Below are positions 8,311-17,805 of a DNA stretch of 64,000 bases, one piece after another. The DNA is from Asanoa hainanensis. Its GTDB lineage: Bacteria > Actinomycetota > Actinomycetes > Mycobacteriales > Micromonosporaceae. The translations under genes and the position numbers were made by a program. The notes under the pieces were generated by a model that saw only the letters and a list, made by a program, of their open reading frames with translations, did no database searches and was not told where the DNA came from. Location of the stretch: assembly GCF_900188485.1 (NCBI RefSeq), contig NZ_FZPH01000019.1:62001-126000 (forward strand). The letters are read 5' to 3'. Position 1 is the stretch's first letter; each line of letters opens with the position of its first letter.

Positions 8311-8848
8311 GATTCGCGAAGAGACACCTGAGGACGCCACCGCCGTCCAACAGATCCATGCCAGCGCGTTCGGCGGCGACCTGGTTCCCCGCCTCGTCAC
8401 CGCGTTGCGGCAACACCCGGCACGTTGGCAACCGCGCGGCTACGTGGCAACGGTCGACGGCGAGCCCGCCGGCCATGTGCTGCTCACTGCCTCAAGGCTG
8501 GACGCGCCGAAAAGGCTGGTCGACGTCCTGGTGCTGTCACCCCTCGGCGTGTTGCCGCAACACCAGCGCAAGGGAATCGGCACCCAACTCGTGGGCCGGG
8601 CGATCGAGGAGGCCGACCACGCCGGCGCACCCCTGCTCTTCCTCGAGGGCGACCCCGCCTACTACCGCGAACGAGGCTTCGAACCGGGCGGCCCGCTGGG
8701 CTTCCGCAAGCCCAGCCTGCGCATCCCCGACGCGGCTTTCCAAGTCGTCAAGCTCAGCGCGTACGAGGATTGGATGACCGGCACCCTCGTCTACGCGGAA
8801 CCGTTCTGGGCGCTCGACTGCGTCGGCCTCCGCGACCCTCAGGCCTGA
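8309..8848 (+). CDS. GNAT family N-acetyltransferase
   Basis: The 179-residue protein shows the full GNAT fold signature: MIREETPEDATAVQQIHASAF at the start, LSPLGVLPQHQRKGIGTQLV with the acetyl-CoA pyrophosphate loop (Q-R-K-G-I-G), and YYRERGFEPGGPLGF near the end. It resembles the YhbS-like subgroup, whose substrates are usually unknown small molecules or proteins. ATG 8309 is the first start that keeps the beta-1 strand intact; its first bases come from a local duplication. It converges on the Nei-like gene and the two coding regions overlap by ten bases at their 3' ends. Confidence 0.88.
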   Translation: MIREETPEDATAVQQIHASAFGGDLVPRLVTALRQHPARWQPRGYVATVDGEPAGHVLLTASRLDAPKRLVDVLVLSPLGVLPQHQRKGIGTQLVGRAIEEADHAGAPLLFLEGDPAYYRERGFEPGGPLGFRKPSLRIPDAAFQVVKLSAYEDWMTGTLVYAEPFWALDCVGLRDPQA

Positions 8849-9648
8849 CAGGTCGGGCACCAGTACGAGTTGCGCCCGGCCAGCCCGGCCCGCTCGATCG
8901 CGGTGCCGCAGACCAGGCACGGTTGACCGGCGCGGCGATAGACGTAGACCTCACCACCATGCCGGTCGACGCGCGGCTCCCGACCCATCGCCTCAGGCAG
9001 GTGGGCGCTGTGCACGGTGTCGATCCGCCCCCGCGCGACCCCTTCGGCCATCAACCCACACAGGTCCGACCAGAGCGACGACAAAACAGCGGCGGACAAC
9101 GACCGCCCAGGTCGCGTCGGCCCGATGCCGGCCCGGAACAGCACCTCACAGGCGTACACCAGCCCGACCCCGGCGAACAGCGACTGGTCGAGCAGCAGCC
9201 CCGCGATGGCCGAGGAGCTACGCCCGATCCGGGCGAAAGCAGCGGACGGATCAGCGTCCGCGCGCAACGGGTCCGCACCGAGCCGCGACCGCAACGCGTC
9301 GACCTCCGCCGGCGAGAGCACCGAGCAGGCCGTCGGCCCCCGCAGATCCAGCCAGTGCCCACCGCCGACCAGACGCATCCGCACCTGCCCGACGGGGGGC
9401 GACGGAGCCGGCTCGGCCCCGTCGGTCACCGTGCCGTAGAGCCCGAGATGCACGTGCACCGTCGACCCGGAGTCGTAGTGGTGCAGCAGATGCTTCCCGT
9501 ACGCCTCGGTTGAGATCAACAACCGACCGGACAGCAACAAAGCCCCGGCAGCGAACCGGCCCTGCGGGCTGCTGAGCTCGACCTTGTGCCCGGCGAACAG
9601 CGAGCGATGCCGGGCCGCCAGCCGATGGATCGTGTGACCTTCCGGCAT
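8839..9648 (-). CDS. Fpg/Nei family DNA glycosylase/AP lyase
   Basis: The product has 269 residues and begins MPEGHTIHR, with the catalytic Pro2 and Glu3 exposed after removal of Met, as in the Nei branch. The conserved lysine lies in EAYGKHLLHH. The helix-two-turn-helix region contains GLLLDQSLFAGVGLVYACEVLFRAGI. A C-terminal zinc finger has the pattern C-x2-C-x16-C-x2-C (CLVC ... CPTC). It excises oxidised pyrimidines and cleaves the abasic strand in base-excision repair. The start is fixed by the absolute requirement for Pro at position 2. A lipoprotein gene ends seven bases upstream on the same strand, so the two may be cotranscribed. Confidence 0.93.
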   Translation of the reverse strand: MPEGHTIHRLAARHRSLFAGHKVELSSPQGRFAAGALLLSGRLLISTEAYGKHLLHHYDSGSTVHVHLGLYGTVTDGAEPAPSPPVGQVRMRLVGGGHWLDLRGPTACSVLSPAEVDALRSRLGADPLRADADPSAAFARIGRSSSAIAGLLLDQSLFAGVGLVYACEVLFRAGIGPTRPGRSLSAAVLSSLWSDLCGLMAEGVARGRIDTVHSAHLPEAMGREPRVDRHGGEVYVYRRAGQPCLVCGTAIERAGLAGRNSYWCPTCQA

Positions 9649-9655
9649 CCGAACC

Positions 9656-10240
9656 TCAGGGTGCGTCGGGCGCCGCCTGCTCAGCCGCAGGAGACGGGGA
9701 GCCGGTGGCCCCGCCGCTGACGGTAGCCGTCGCCGTGATCGTCTTCTTCGCCACGGGACCTCCACCGACGGTCATCAGGAGGTACGTGTGCTTGGCTGTC
9801 TCACCCGGGCCCCAGTCACCACACGAGAACGAGAACGACTGCGATCCCGAGGCGTCGAAGGTGTCGTAGATGCCCGGGCCGTCGACCGAGATGGTGACCT
9901 TGTCGGTCCCCGTCACCTTCCACTCGACGATGACCTCGCGGCCGTTGGGCCACTGGCCGGACGGGCAATGCGGCTTCTGCTTGATCCGGAAGTACTGGAT
10001 CCACGGATCCTTGCGCTGCTCGCCGCCGTTGGATCCACCGTTCTCGCCGGCCGGCAGAGAAGCCGACGGCGAAGGGCTGGGCGTCAGGTCGGCGTCGGTG
10101 GGCGTGTCCTCGCCGATCACATAGGACGCCCCGGTGGGCGTCCCGTTGCCAAGGTTGTTGCCGGGCTTCTCACCGCAGCCCGTCAACAGCGTTGCCGCAA
10201 CGGCGGTGAGCAGCACGAGTGGGGTGCGGAAGGTCCTCAT
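9656..10240 (-). CDS. Putative lipoprotein
   Basis: The 194-residue protein has a lipoprotein signal peptide with lipobox LLTGC, lipidated Cys22. A low-complexity Pro/Ser stretch follows, then a beta-rich domain of about 100 residues (WIQYFRIKQKPHCPSGQWPNG, VIVEWKVTGTDKVTISVDGPG) that reads like an Ig-type fold with two cysteines. The tail is again Pro/Ala-rich. It would sit on the outer face of the membrane. No family assignment is possible from reading alone. It precedes the glycosylase gene on the same strand. Confidence 0.72.
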   Translation of the reverse strand: MRTFRTPLVLLTAVAATLLTGCGEKPGNNLGNGTPTGASYVIGEDTPTDADLTPSPSPSASLPAGENGGSNGGEQRKDPWIQYFRIKQKPHCPSGQWPNGREVIVEWKVTGTDKVTISVDGPGIYDTFDASGSQSFSFSCGDWGPGETAKHTYLLMTVGGGPVAKKTITATATVSGGATGSPSPAAEQAAPDAP

Positions 10241-10327
10241 GGCTCTACACGGTAGGAACCGATCGAGCCGGGCGAATCCCGCTTTCGTGCCGCGTCACCG
10301 TCGCGTTCCCGACGCCACCCGATCCGA

Positions 10328-11572
10328 CTACCGGGGGATCTCGATCCGCCCCTCGACCGCGGCGAGCGCGATGTCCCGCCGGACCACCGCGTCGGCCAAC
10401 GAGACCTGGTCGACCAACTCATAGGCCGCAACCCGGGCAGCAGCCAGATCCGGACCGGTGGCCGTCGCCGAGAGCACCCGCCCACCGGCGGAAACCAGCG
10501 ACCCGGACGAAGAGCGCGCCGTCCCCGCGTGGACGAAGCCAGGACCATCAGCACCAGAGATCACGTCACCGGTACGCGCGGACTCCGGATAACCCGCCGA
10601 CGCGATCACCACCGTCACCGCGGCACCCGGCTTCCACCGCAACGGCGGCAGAGCGGCGAGCGTCCCGGTGGCCGCCGCCCGCAGCAACTCGGCCAGCGGC
10701 GTCTCCAGCAGGGCGAGCACGACCTGCGACTCGGGATCGCCGAACCGCGCGTTGAACTCGATCACCTTGGGCCCGGTGCGGGTCAGCGCCAGCCCGACGT
10801 AGAGCAGCCCGGCGAACGGCCGCCCGCGCTGCCGCAGCTCAGCCAGCGTCGGGTGGACGACCGAGGAGAGCACGTCCGGCACGAGCGACGCGGGCGCCCA
10901 CGGCAGCGGGGCGTACGCGCCCATCCCGCCGGTGTTGAGCCCGGTGTCGCCCTCGCCGATCCGCTTGAAGTCCTGAGCGGGCAGCAGCGGCACGGCCGTC
11001 TCGCCGTCGCAGACCACGAACAGCGAGACTTCCGGCCCGGCGAGGTACTCCTCGATCACCACCCGCCCGCAGTCCGCCGCGTGCGCCAGAGCCGCGGAGC
11101 GGTCGTCCGTGACCAGGACGCCCTTGCCGGCCGCCAGGCCGTCGTTCTTCACCACGTAGGGCGCGCCGAACCGGTCGAGCGCCAACTCCACCACCGCAAG
11201 GTCGCTGGTCGACACCGACGCGGCGGTCGGCACCCCGGCGGCGGCCATGACCTCGTTGGCGAAGGTCTTCGAGCCCTCGATCTCGGCGGCCGCAGCGGTC
11301 GGGCCGAAGCAGGCGATGCCCTTGGCCCGCACCGCGTCGGCGACCCCGGCGACCAGCGGCGCCTCCGGACCGACCACGACCAGGTCGGCCGCGACCTCGA
11401 CGGCGAGTGCGGCAACCGCGTCCGGGTTCAGCTGGTCGACCGGACGCAGCTCGGCGACCTGGGCGATGCCCGGGTTGCCGGGTGCCGCGATCAGCGTGAC
11501 ACCCGGCGAAGCCGCGAGACCGATGGCGAGGGCATGCTCGCGCCCGCCGTTACCAATGAGAAGAATGCGCAC
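10328..11572 (-). CDS. purD: Phosphoribosylamine-glycine ligase
   Basis: The 414-residue ATP-grasp enzyme catalyses the second step of purine synthesis, joining glycine to phosphoribosylamine. The N-terminus ILLIGNGGREHALA and the signature RFGDPESQVV are diagnostic. The ATP-grasp core runs through YVVKNDGLAAGKGVLVTDD and VVIEEYLAGPEVSLF. The start is GTG 11572, since the family always begins directly at this strand. It lies 11 bases after purA, so the two purine genes form an operon. Length is close to the usual 420-430 residues. Confidence 0.96.
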   Translation of the reverse strand: MRILLIGNGGREHALAIGLAASPGVTLIAAPGNPGIAQVAELRPVDQLNPDAVAALAVEVAADLVVVGPEAPLVAGVADAVRAKGIACFGPTAAAAEIEGSKTFANEVMAAAGVPTAASVSTSDLAVVELALDRFGAPYVVKNDGLAAGKGVLVTDDRSAALAHAADCGRVVIEEYLAGPEVSLFVVCDGETAVPLLPAQDFKRIGEGDTGLNTGGMGAYAPLPWAPASLVPDVLSSVVHPTLAELRQRGRPFAGLLYVGLALTRTGPKVIEFNARFGDPESQVVLALLETPLAELLRAAATGTLAALPPLRWKPGAAVTVVIASAGYPESARTGDVISGADGPGFVHAGTARSSSGSLVSAGGRVLSATATGPDLAAARVAAYELVDQVSLADAVVRRDIALAAVEGRIEIPR

Positions 11573-11583
11573 GATGTCGGATC

Positions 11584-12948
<1,365 letters not shown>

Positions 12949-12996
12949 CTAACAACAAACGAACAGATGCCTGACCGGGGCGCGAGGAGACCGACC

Positions 12997-13917
12997 GTGT
13001 ACGACGTGGTGCTGCTGACGCTTGCCGAGGGCGCGGGTGAGGCGTGTTGCGGCGCGGACACCTGCGCGACGGACACCCTGCGGGCCCCGGTCCGGGCGTG
13101 TCTGGATGCGCTCGCCGCCGCCGGAGCGCGGGTCGAGACGGTCACCGCGCACTCTGACCAGGACGTCGACGCCGCGCTGGCGCGCTTCGACGGTCCCGCC
13201 CGCGAAGACGGCCTGACCTGGCCCGACGGCGACAGCAAGACCCGGCTGGTGGTGGCGGTCGCGACCGACGGCCAGTTGCGGCACGTGGTGCGGCGGCTCG
13301 TCCGCCGGTACGCGCCTCCGCCCAGCCGCCGGCCCGCGGACCTCGCCGGCAACCGGACCGTGCCGGACCTGCCGGCGCTGGCGGTGCTGCCGATGGGCCC
13401 GGCCTCCCGCGACCTCGTCACCCGGCTCGGCCTGCCGCGCGACCCGGCCGAGGTCGCGGCGGTCGCGCTCGGCGACACCGTCCGGCGGCTGGACCTGTTG
13501 CGCAACGATGCCGGCTCGGTCACCCTCGACGGCGCCCTGATCGGCGAAGGCCAGCCCACCTGGCGCGGGCGGGTCGAGGTCGACGACGCCGTGCTCTCCG
13601 ACGGCGACGACCCGGTGTTGGCCTGCGCGGTGGGCAACGCCGACGGCTACGCCGAGCTCGACGGGTTGCCGCTGCTGGCTGACGCGGACCCGACCTCCGG
13701 GCAGATCGAGGTCGCGGTCGCCGTGCCGATGGTCTCCCGGTCGCTGTTCGGCAAGGCCAAGGTGCGGGTGGAGGTACGCCGGGCGCGTGGCCGGGCCGTC
13801 GCCGTGCTGCCCCGCGACGAAGAGGTGCCGTTCGTCGACGACGGTGTGGCGGGCAAGCTGACCCGCAAGCGATCCTGGTGGATCGAACCCGGCGCCTGGG
13901 CCGTTTACACCCGCTGA
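12997..13917 (+). CDS. Diacylglycerol kinase-like protein with a degenerate nucleotide loop
   Basis: From GTG 12997 the protein has 306 residues. GGAG lies 8-12 bases before that codon, which decides against ATG 12967. The middle and C-terminal parts follow the DAGK/NADK-like pattern: VLPMGPASRDLVTRLGLPRDPAEVAAVALGDTVRRLDLL stands where these enzymes have a PLGTGNDFAR-like segment, followed by beta-rich sequence with SLFGKAKVRVEVRRARG. The N-terminal half carries three cysteines (GEACCGADTC) and lacks a clear GGDGT nucleotide loop. It may therefore be a non-catalytic or altered lipid-kinase relative. No membrane segment is seen. Confidence 0.6.
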   Translation: MYDVVLLTLAEGAGEACCGADTCATDTLRAPVRACLDALAAAGARVETVTAHSDQDVDAALARFDGPAREDGLTWPDGDSKTRLVVAVATDGQLRHVVRRLVRRYAPPPSRRPADLAGNRTVPDLPALAVLPMGPASRDLVTRLGLPRDPAEVAAVALGDTVRRLDLLRNDAGSVTLDGALIGEGQPTWRGRVEVDDAVLSDGDDPVLACAVGNADGYAELDGLPLLADADPTSGQIEVAVAVPMVSRSLFGKAKVRVEVRRARGRAVAVLPRDEEVPFVDDGVAGKLTRKRSWWIEPGAWAVYTR

Positions 13918-13996
13918 TCCCCCGGCGGTCGGCCCCACACGCGAACGCCCCTTACGCTTGGCGCTGGTGTGACCGCTGTTGTGGAGGTGAACCGGC

Positions 13997-15949
13997 GTGG
14001 TTGACGATTCGGACCGGGTCTACCGGCCCAGTGGCAACGGCGCGGCGCGGGGCGCCGAGCAGCCGTGGCCGCCGGACGAGACCGAGGCCGGCTCGGGTTC
14101 GGCCGAACATGGCGATCACGACGGTCCGGTGCACGGCGGTCCGCCGGTGCCGCCGCCACCGCCGCCGATCCGCGTGCCGGCACCGCCCGCGCCGCCGCCG
14201 ATCAACCGGCCCGGCCTGGCTCCGCCGACCCCACCCGCCCAAGCGCCGCACGCGGTTCCGCCCGCACCCCACGCGGCTCCGCCGGCGCCGCACGGGGCTC
14301 CCCCAGCGACGCACGCGGCTGCGCCGGCGCCGCACGCGACCCCGGCGTCCGGGCCTGTCTACCGCCCGCAGCCACCCGCACCGCCTCAGCCGGCGCGACA
14401 CCCGACGGGTGGCCAGAATCCGCCCTCCGCCCGCCCGCCGGCGATGCCGCCCGCGCCGCAGCAGAGCGCGACCGTGCCCGCCCAGCGGCCCGGCGAGGGC
14501 CAGGTGCCCGGCACGCCGTGGGCCCAGCCTCCGCAACGCCCCCCGGCGCCGCCAGCCGGACCGCCCGGCGGCGCACCGCCCGCGCACGCCAACCAGCCGA
14601 GCCAAGCCGGCCCACCGCCGCAGCACCCCACCGCGCCGCCGGCCAACGCCGGCGCACCGCCGCAGCACCCCACCGCGCCGCCGGCCAACGCCGGTGGGGG
14701 GCCCAACATGCCATCCGCACCTCCCGGCGGCGCCGCGGGCCACTCAGCGGCGGCTCCGCCGCCGCAGGGCCCACCAGCCGCCCCGCCACCGCCGGCCCAG
14801 CAGGGCGCGCGGCAGCCGCTGCACAGCGCACCGCACCAGCCGAACGCTCCGCTCCCGCCGCACGTGCAGGACCTAGCCGCGGAACAGGACGAGTCCACGC
14901 CCGGTGAGGTCGCTCCCGGCGTGGTCGAGGTGCCGCAACAGGGCGTCTACCGGATGCCGACGCCGTCGACCCCGCCCGCGACCGCCAACCCGCGCGGTGA
15001 GTGGGCGCCCGACGGTCAGGTGCCCACGGCGGACGACTTCGCCCGCCGGCGGGCCCTGCGCGCGCCGGACCCGATCGCCACCTCCGGGGTCCGCGCGGTG
15101 GTCAACCGCACCTCGATGGGCCTGGTCAAGCTGCCGCCCGGCACGGGCGAGCGGGAACGCCGCCAGGGCATCGAGACGATCCGGCGCAACTTCGGCGGGC
15201 TGCGGCAGGTCACCGTGGTCAACCCGAAGGGTGGCGCGGGCAAGACCGTCGCGATCCTGCTGCTCGCGATGACCTTCGGGCAGAAGCGCGGCGGCTACGT
15301 GCTGGCCTGGGACAACAACGAGACCCAGGGCACCCTGGGCATGCGCGCCCAGCAGGACTTCCACAACCGCACGGTGCGCGACCTGCTGCGGGACCTGGCG
15401 CAGTTCCGGGGCGCGCAGGGCCGGGTCGGTGACCTGTCGCAGTACGTGCGGGCCCAGGGCGAGGGCATGTTCGACGTGCTCGCGTCAGACGAGTCCGCGA
15501 CGGCCGGCGAGATGTTGACCGCCGCCGCGTTCGCGCACCTCCGCGACGTGGTCAGCCGGTTCTACAAGTTGATCTTCGTGGACACGGGCAACAACGTGCG
15601 CGCCCAGAACTGGCAGGCCGCGATCGACGCGACCGACCAGCTCGTGGTGACGATGTCGGCCCGCAACGACTCGGCCGAGACCGCCGCCCGGATGCTCGAC
15701 CACCTCGAGCAGACCGGCCGGCACCGGCTCGTCCGGCAGGCGGTCACCGTGGTGTCGATGCCGCCGTCGCGGCGGGAGATCGACCTGCCGCCGATCGAGA
15801 ATCACTTCGCGGCGCGCACGCGGGCAGTGTTGCTGGCGCCCTACGAGCGCCTGATCGACACCGGCGAGCCACTGCACTACGCCGGCCTCAGCCGGGAGAC
15901 CCGCGACGCGTGGTTGCGGATCGCCGCGGCCGTGGCCGAAGGCCTCTAA
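13997..15949 (+). CDS. ParA/MinD-like ATPase with long Pro-rich N-terminus
   Basis: The 650-residue protein has about 330 residues of Pro/Ala/Gln-rich disordered sequence, including a 14-residue tandem repeat. A SIMIBI ATPase domain follows, with a deviant Walker A KGGAGKT at about residues 411-417, an FVDTGNN Walker B-like segment, and the LVVTMSARNDSAETAARMLDHL region. A GTG start with a GGAGGTGA ribosome binding site is used. Related proteins act in positioning or secretion at the membrane; EccA/EspI-like proteins of type VII secretion share the Pro-rich plus ParA layout. No ESX genes are nearby, so the task is open. DUF3151 converges on it. Confidence 0.78.
   Translation: MVDDSDRVYRPSGNGAARGAEQPWPPDETEAGSGSAEHGDHDGPVHGGPPVPPPPPPIRVPAPPAPPPINRPGLAPPTPPAQAPHAVPPAPHAAPPAPHGAPPATHAAAPAPHATPASGPVYRPQPPAPPQPARHPTGGQNPPSARPPAMPPAPQQSATVPAQRPGEGQVPGTPWAQPPQRPPAPPAGPPGGAPPAHANQPSQAGPPPQHPTAPPANAGAPPQHPTAPPANAGGGPNMPSAPPGGAAGHSAAAPPPQGPPAAPPPPAQQGARQPLHSAPHQPNAPLPPHVQDLAAEQDESTPGEVAPGVVEVPQQGVYRMPTPSTPPATANPRGEWAPDGQVPTADDFARRRALRAPDPIATSGVRAVVNRTSMGLVKLPPGTGERERRQGIETIRRNFGGLRQVTVVNPKGGAGKTVAILLLAMTFGQKRGGYVLAWDNNETQGTLGMRAQQDFHNRTVRDLLRDLAQFRGAQGRVGDLSQYVRAQGEGMFDVLASDESATAGEMLTAAAFAHLRDVVSRFYKLIFVDTGNNVRAQNWQAAIDATDQLVVTMSARNDSAETAARMLDHLEQTGRHRLVRQAVTVVSMPPSRREIDLPPIENHFAARTRAVLLAPYERLIDTGEPLHYAGLSRETRDAWLRIAAAVAEGL
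14613..14696 (+). repeat. 42-bp tandem repeat in the ParA-like gene
   Basis: Two almost identical 42-bp units (14613-14654 and 14655-14696) encode PPQHPTAPPANAG twice within the Pro-rich N-terminal region. Confidence 0.85.
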
Positions 15950-15985
15950 AGAAGCAGAGCGGAGGGGCGTCAGCCGCGGAGCGGC

Positions 15986-16423
15986 TTAGCCGCTGAGGGC
16001 GTCGGCGGCGGCGGGGTCGCAGTCGCGCACGAACTGCGCGCACCGGGCGGCCTCGTCGGCCTCGCCGATCACGTCGGCGGCCCGGGACAGCACGTAGAGG
16101 CTGTGCAGGAACCCGCGGTTGCCCTCGTGCGACCACGGCACCGGTCCGTGGCCCTTCCAGCCGTTGCGGCGCAGCTGGTCGAGGCCCCGGTGGTAGCCGG
16201 TGCGGGCGTACGCGTACGCGGTGACCGCACGGCCCTCGTCGAGTGCCCGCTGGGCCAGTTCCGCCCAGGCCGCACTCGAGGTCGGGTGTGCGGCAGCGGC
16301 CTGCTCGTAGGCGGCTTCGCTGCCGTCCTTCGCGGCCGCTTCCAGGGCGGCGGCGGCCGCCTCGTCGACCGGGATCCGGGTCGCCGGCGGCTCGGGCATC
16401 AGGTTCTGCATCAGCACATTCAA
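15986..16423 (-). CDS. DUF3151 family protein
   Basis: The 145-residue soluble protein matches the actinobacterial DUF3151 family: NLMPEPPATRIP at the start, AAAAHPTSSAAWAELAQRAL, AYAYARTGYHRGLDQLRRNGWKGHGPVPWSHEGNRGFLHSL and RCAQFVRDCDP. The central helices read like a TPR-type repeat. Its function is not established. ATG 16423 is used; ATG 16411 (MQNLMPEPP) is a likely alternative, since the family usually begins just before that motif. It is convergent with the ParA-like gene. Confidence 0.88.
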   Translation of the reverse strand: MNVLMQNLMPEPPATRIPVDEAAAAALEAAAKDGSEAAYEQAAAAHPTSSAAWAELAQRALDEGRAVTAYAYARTGYHRGLDQLRRNGWKGHGPVPWSHEGNRGFLHSLYVLSRAADVIGEADEAARCAQFVRDCDPAAADALSG

Positions 16424-16543
16424 CCGTGCGACCGAGGGCGGACGCTGGCTGAACGGCTGAGGCTTTCGTCACGCGTGCGGCGGAAGTGTGTACCGGCAGT
16501 CAGGACTACAAATAGAAGTCCGGAGCCTCCCCAGGACCCCGGT

Positions 16544-16572
16544 GCGAGAGCCCGGCCCGGCCGGGCTCTCGC
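16544..16572. other. Perfect 12-bp inverted repeat in a divergent promoter region
   Basis: GCGAGAGCCCGG (16544-16555) and its complement (16561-16572) flank a five-base loop. The right arm with its flank (CCGGGCTCTC then GTAC) recurs imperfectly about 35 bp further on, just before the -10 box of the LOG gene. The position between two divergent genes argues against a simple terminator. Confidence 0.5.
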
Positions 16573-16607
16573 GTACATCGACCCCGGCCCCCCGCCGGGC
16601 TCTCAAG

Positions 16608-16613
16608 TACGTT
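16608..16613 (+). promoter_or_regulatory. -10 box of a leaderless LOG-family gene
   Basis: TACGTT ends seven bases before the GTG at 16621, and there is no ribosome binding site, so transcription probably starts at the start codon. Confidence 0.5.
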
Positions 16614-16620
16614 GTGGTGC

Positions 16621-17805
16621 GTGCCGACTCCACCGCCCGCCGACATCGTCGCCCTGCCCGACTCGACCCCCGACGAGATCGAGTCGCGCGCCGAGCTCGA
16701 CCACCACCTCCGCCGTGGCAGCCTCGCCGGCCTGACCATCCAGGGCCTGCGCCTCGACCTCGACCCGATCCCGGAGCTGGCCGGCGTCGACCTGACGGAC
16801 GCGCTGTTCGTCGGTTGCCGGTTCGAGACGCCGGAGATCGAGGCGGCGCTGGTGCTGCGCGGCGCGCACGTGATTCCCGGCTTCCCGAAGCTGCCCTACC
16901 CGAGCCACCCGGCGCGGCTCTACACCCCGGCCGACCTGGCGGCCGGATTCGACGACGGCGGTTTCGCCGGCATGTACGACACGGTGGTCTACGACCACTT
17001 CCGCGCGGCCGGCGGCGCGACGCCGGAGGTCCGCGAGGCGCTGGCCCAGCGGCTGCACGACCACGCGATCGACAACGGCCTGGCCGACGTGACGCGCACC
17101 TGGATCGCCGAGCACGGTGCCGACACGGTGGTCGGCGTGATGGGTGGCCACGCGGTGGCGCGCGGCTCGGCCCCGTACCGGCTCGCCGCCACCCTCGGTT
17201 GGGAGCTCACCCGGGCCGGCCAGCTGATCGTGACCGGCGGCGGCCCGGGCGTGATGGAGGCGGCCAACCTGGGCTCGTACCTGTCGACCCGGCCGGCCGA
17301 GGACCTGACCAGCGCGATCGACGAGCTCGCGGCCGCGCCCGACTTCCTCGACCACGAGCCGTTCACGGCCGTGGCGCTGAAGGTCCGCGAGCGGTTCGCG
17401 CCGGCCGGCGACGACTGGCCCCGGCAGGGCGGCCTGGCCATACCCACCTGGCTGTACGGGCACGAGCCGGCCAACCTGTTCGCGGGCCGAATCGCGAAGT
17501 ACTTCTCCAACGCGATCCGCGAGGACATGATCCTGCGGCTGGCCCGGGGCGGCATCGTGTTCGCACCGGGCCGCGCCGGCACCGTGCAGGAGGTCTTCCA
17601 GGCGGCGACCAAGACCTTCTACGGCACCGACGGGGCGAGCGGCGCGTACGTCTTCCTCGACTCCGAATATTGGACGAAGACGTTGCCGATCGAGACGCTG
17701 CTGCGCCCGCTGATGGCGCTGTCCCGCTTCGGCGACCTGTCCACGACCATCCACGTCACGGACGACGTCCGCGAAGCCGTCCGGGTGTTGACCGAGAAGA
17801 ACTAG
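16621..17805 (+). CDS. LOG family (lysine decarboxylase-like Rossmann) protein
   Basis: The 394-residue protein belongs to the long branch of the LOG/TIGR00730 family. GGGPGVMEAANLGSY is the first nucleotide-binding motif. The second motif, normally PGGxGTxxE, reads APGRAGTVQE here, with Arg in place of the second Gly. LOG enzymes remove ribose phosphate from nucleotide monophosphates; long versions are less studied and may act on other nucleotides. GTG 16621 is preferred because of the TACGTT box seven bases upstream; an in-frame TTG at 16612 would lie inside that box. It is convergent with the SEC-C gene and shares a CTAG at the stop codons. Confidence 0.82.
   Translation: MPTPPPADIVALPDSTPDEIESRAELDHHLRRGSLAGLTIQGLRLDLDPIPELAGVDLTDALFVGCRFETPEIEAALVLRGAHVIPGFPKLPYPSHPARLYTPADLAAGFDDGGFAGMYDTVVYDHFRAAGGATPEVREALAQRLHDHAIDNGLADVTRTWIAEHGADTVVGVMGGHAVARGSAPYRLAATLGWELTRAGQLIVTGGGPGVMEAANLGSYLSTRPAEDLTSAIDELAAAPDFLDHEPFTAVALKVRERFAPAGDDWPRQGGLAIPTWLYGHEPANLFAGRIAKYFSNAIREDMILRLARGGIVFAPGRAGTVQEVFQAATKTFYGTDGASGAYVFLDSEYWTKTLPIETLLRPLMALSRFGDLSTTIHVTDDVREAVRVLTEKN

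Noticed and set aside
16484-16545. tRNA-like fold before the LOG gene
   Set aside because: A short GGACT/AGTCC stem is present but no T-arm, acceptor stem or anticodon loop pattern follows.
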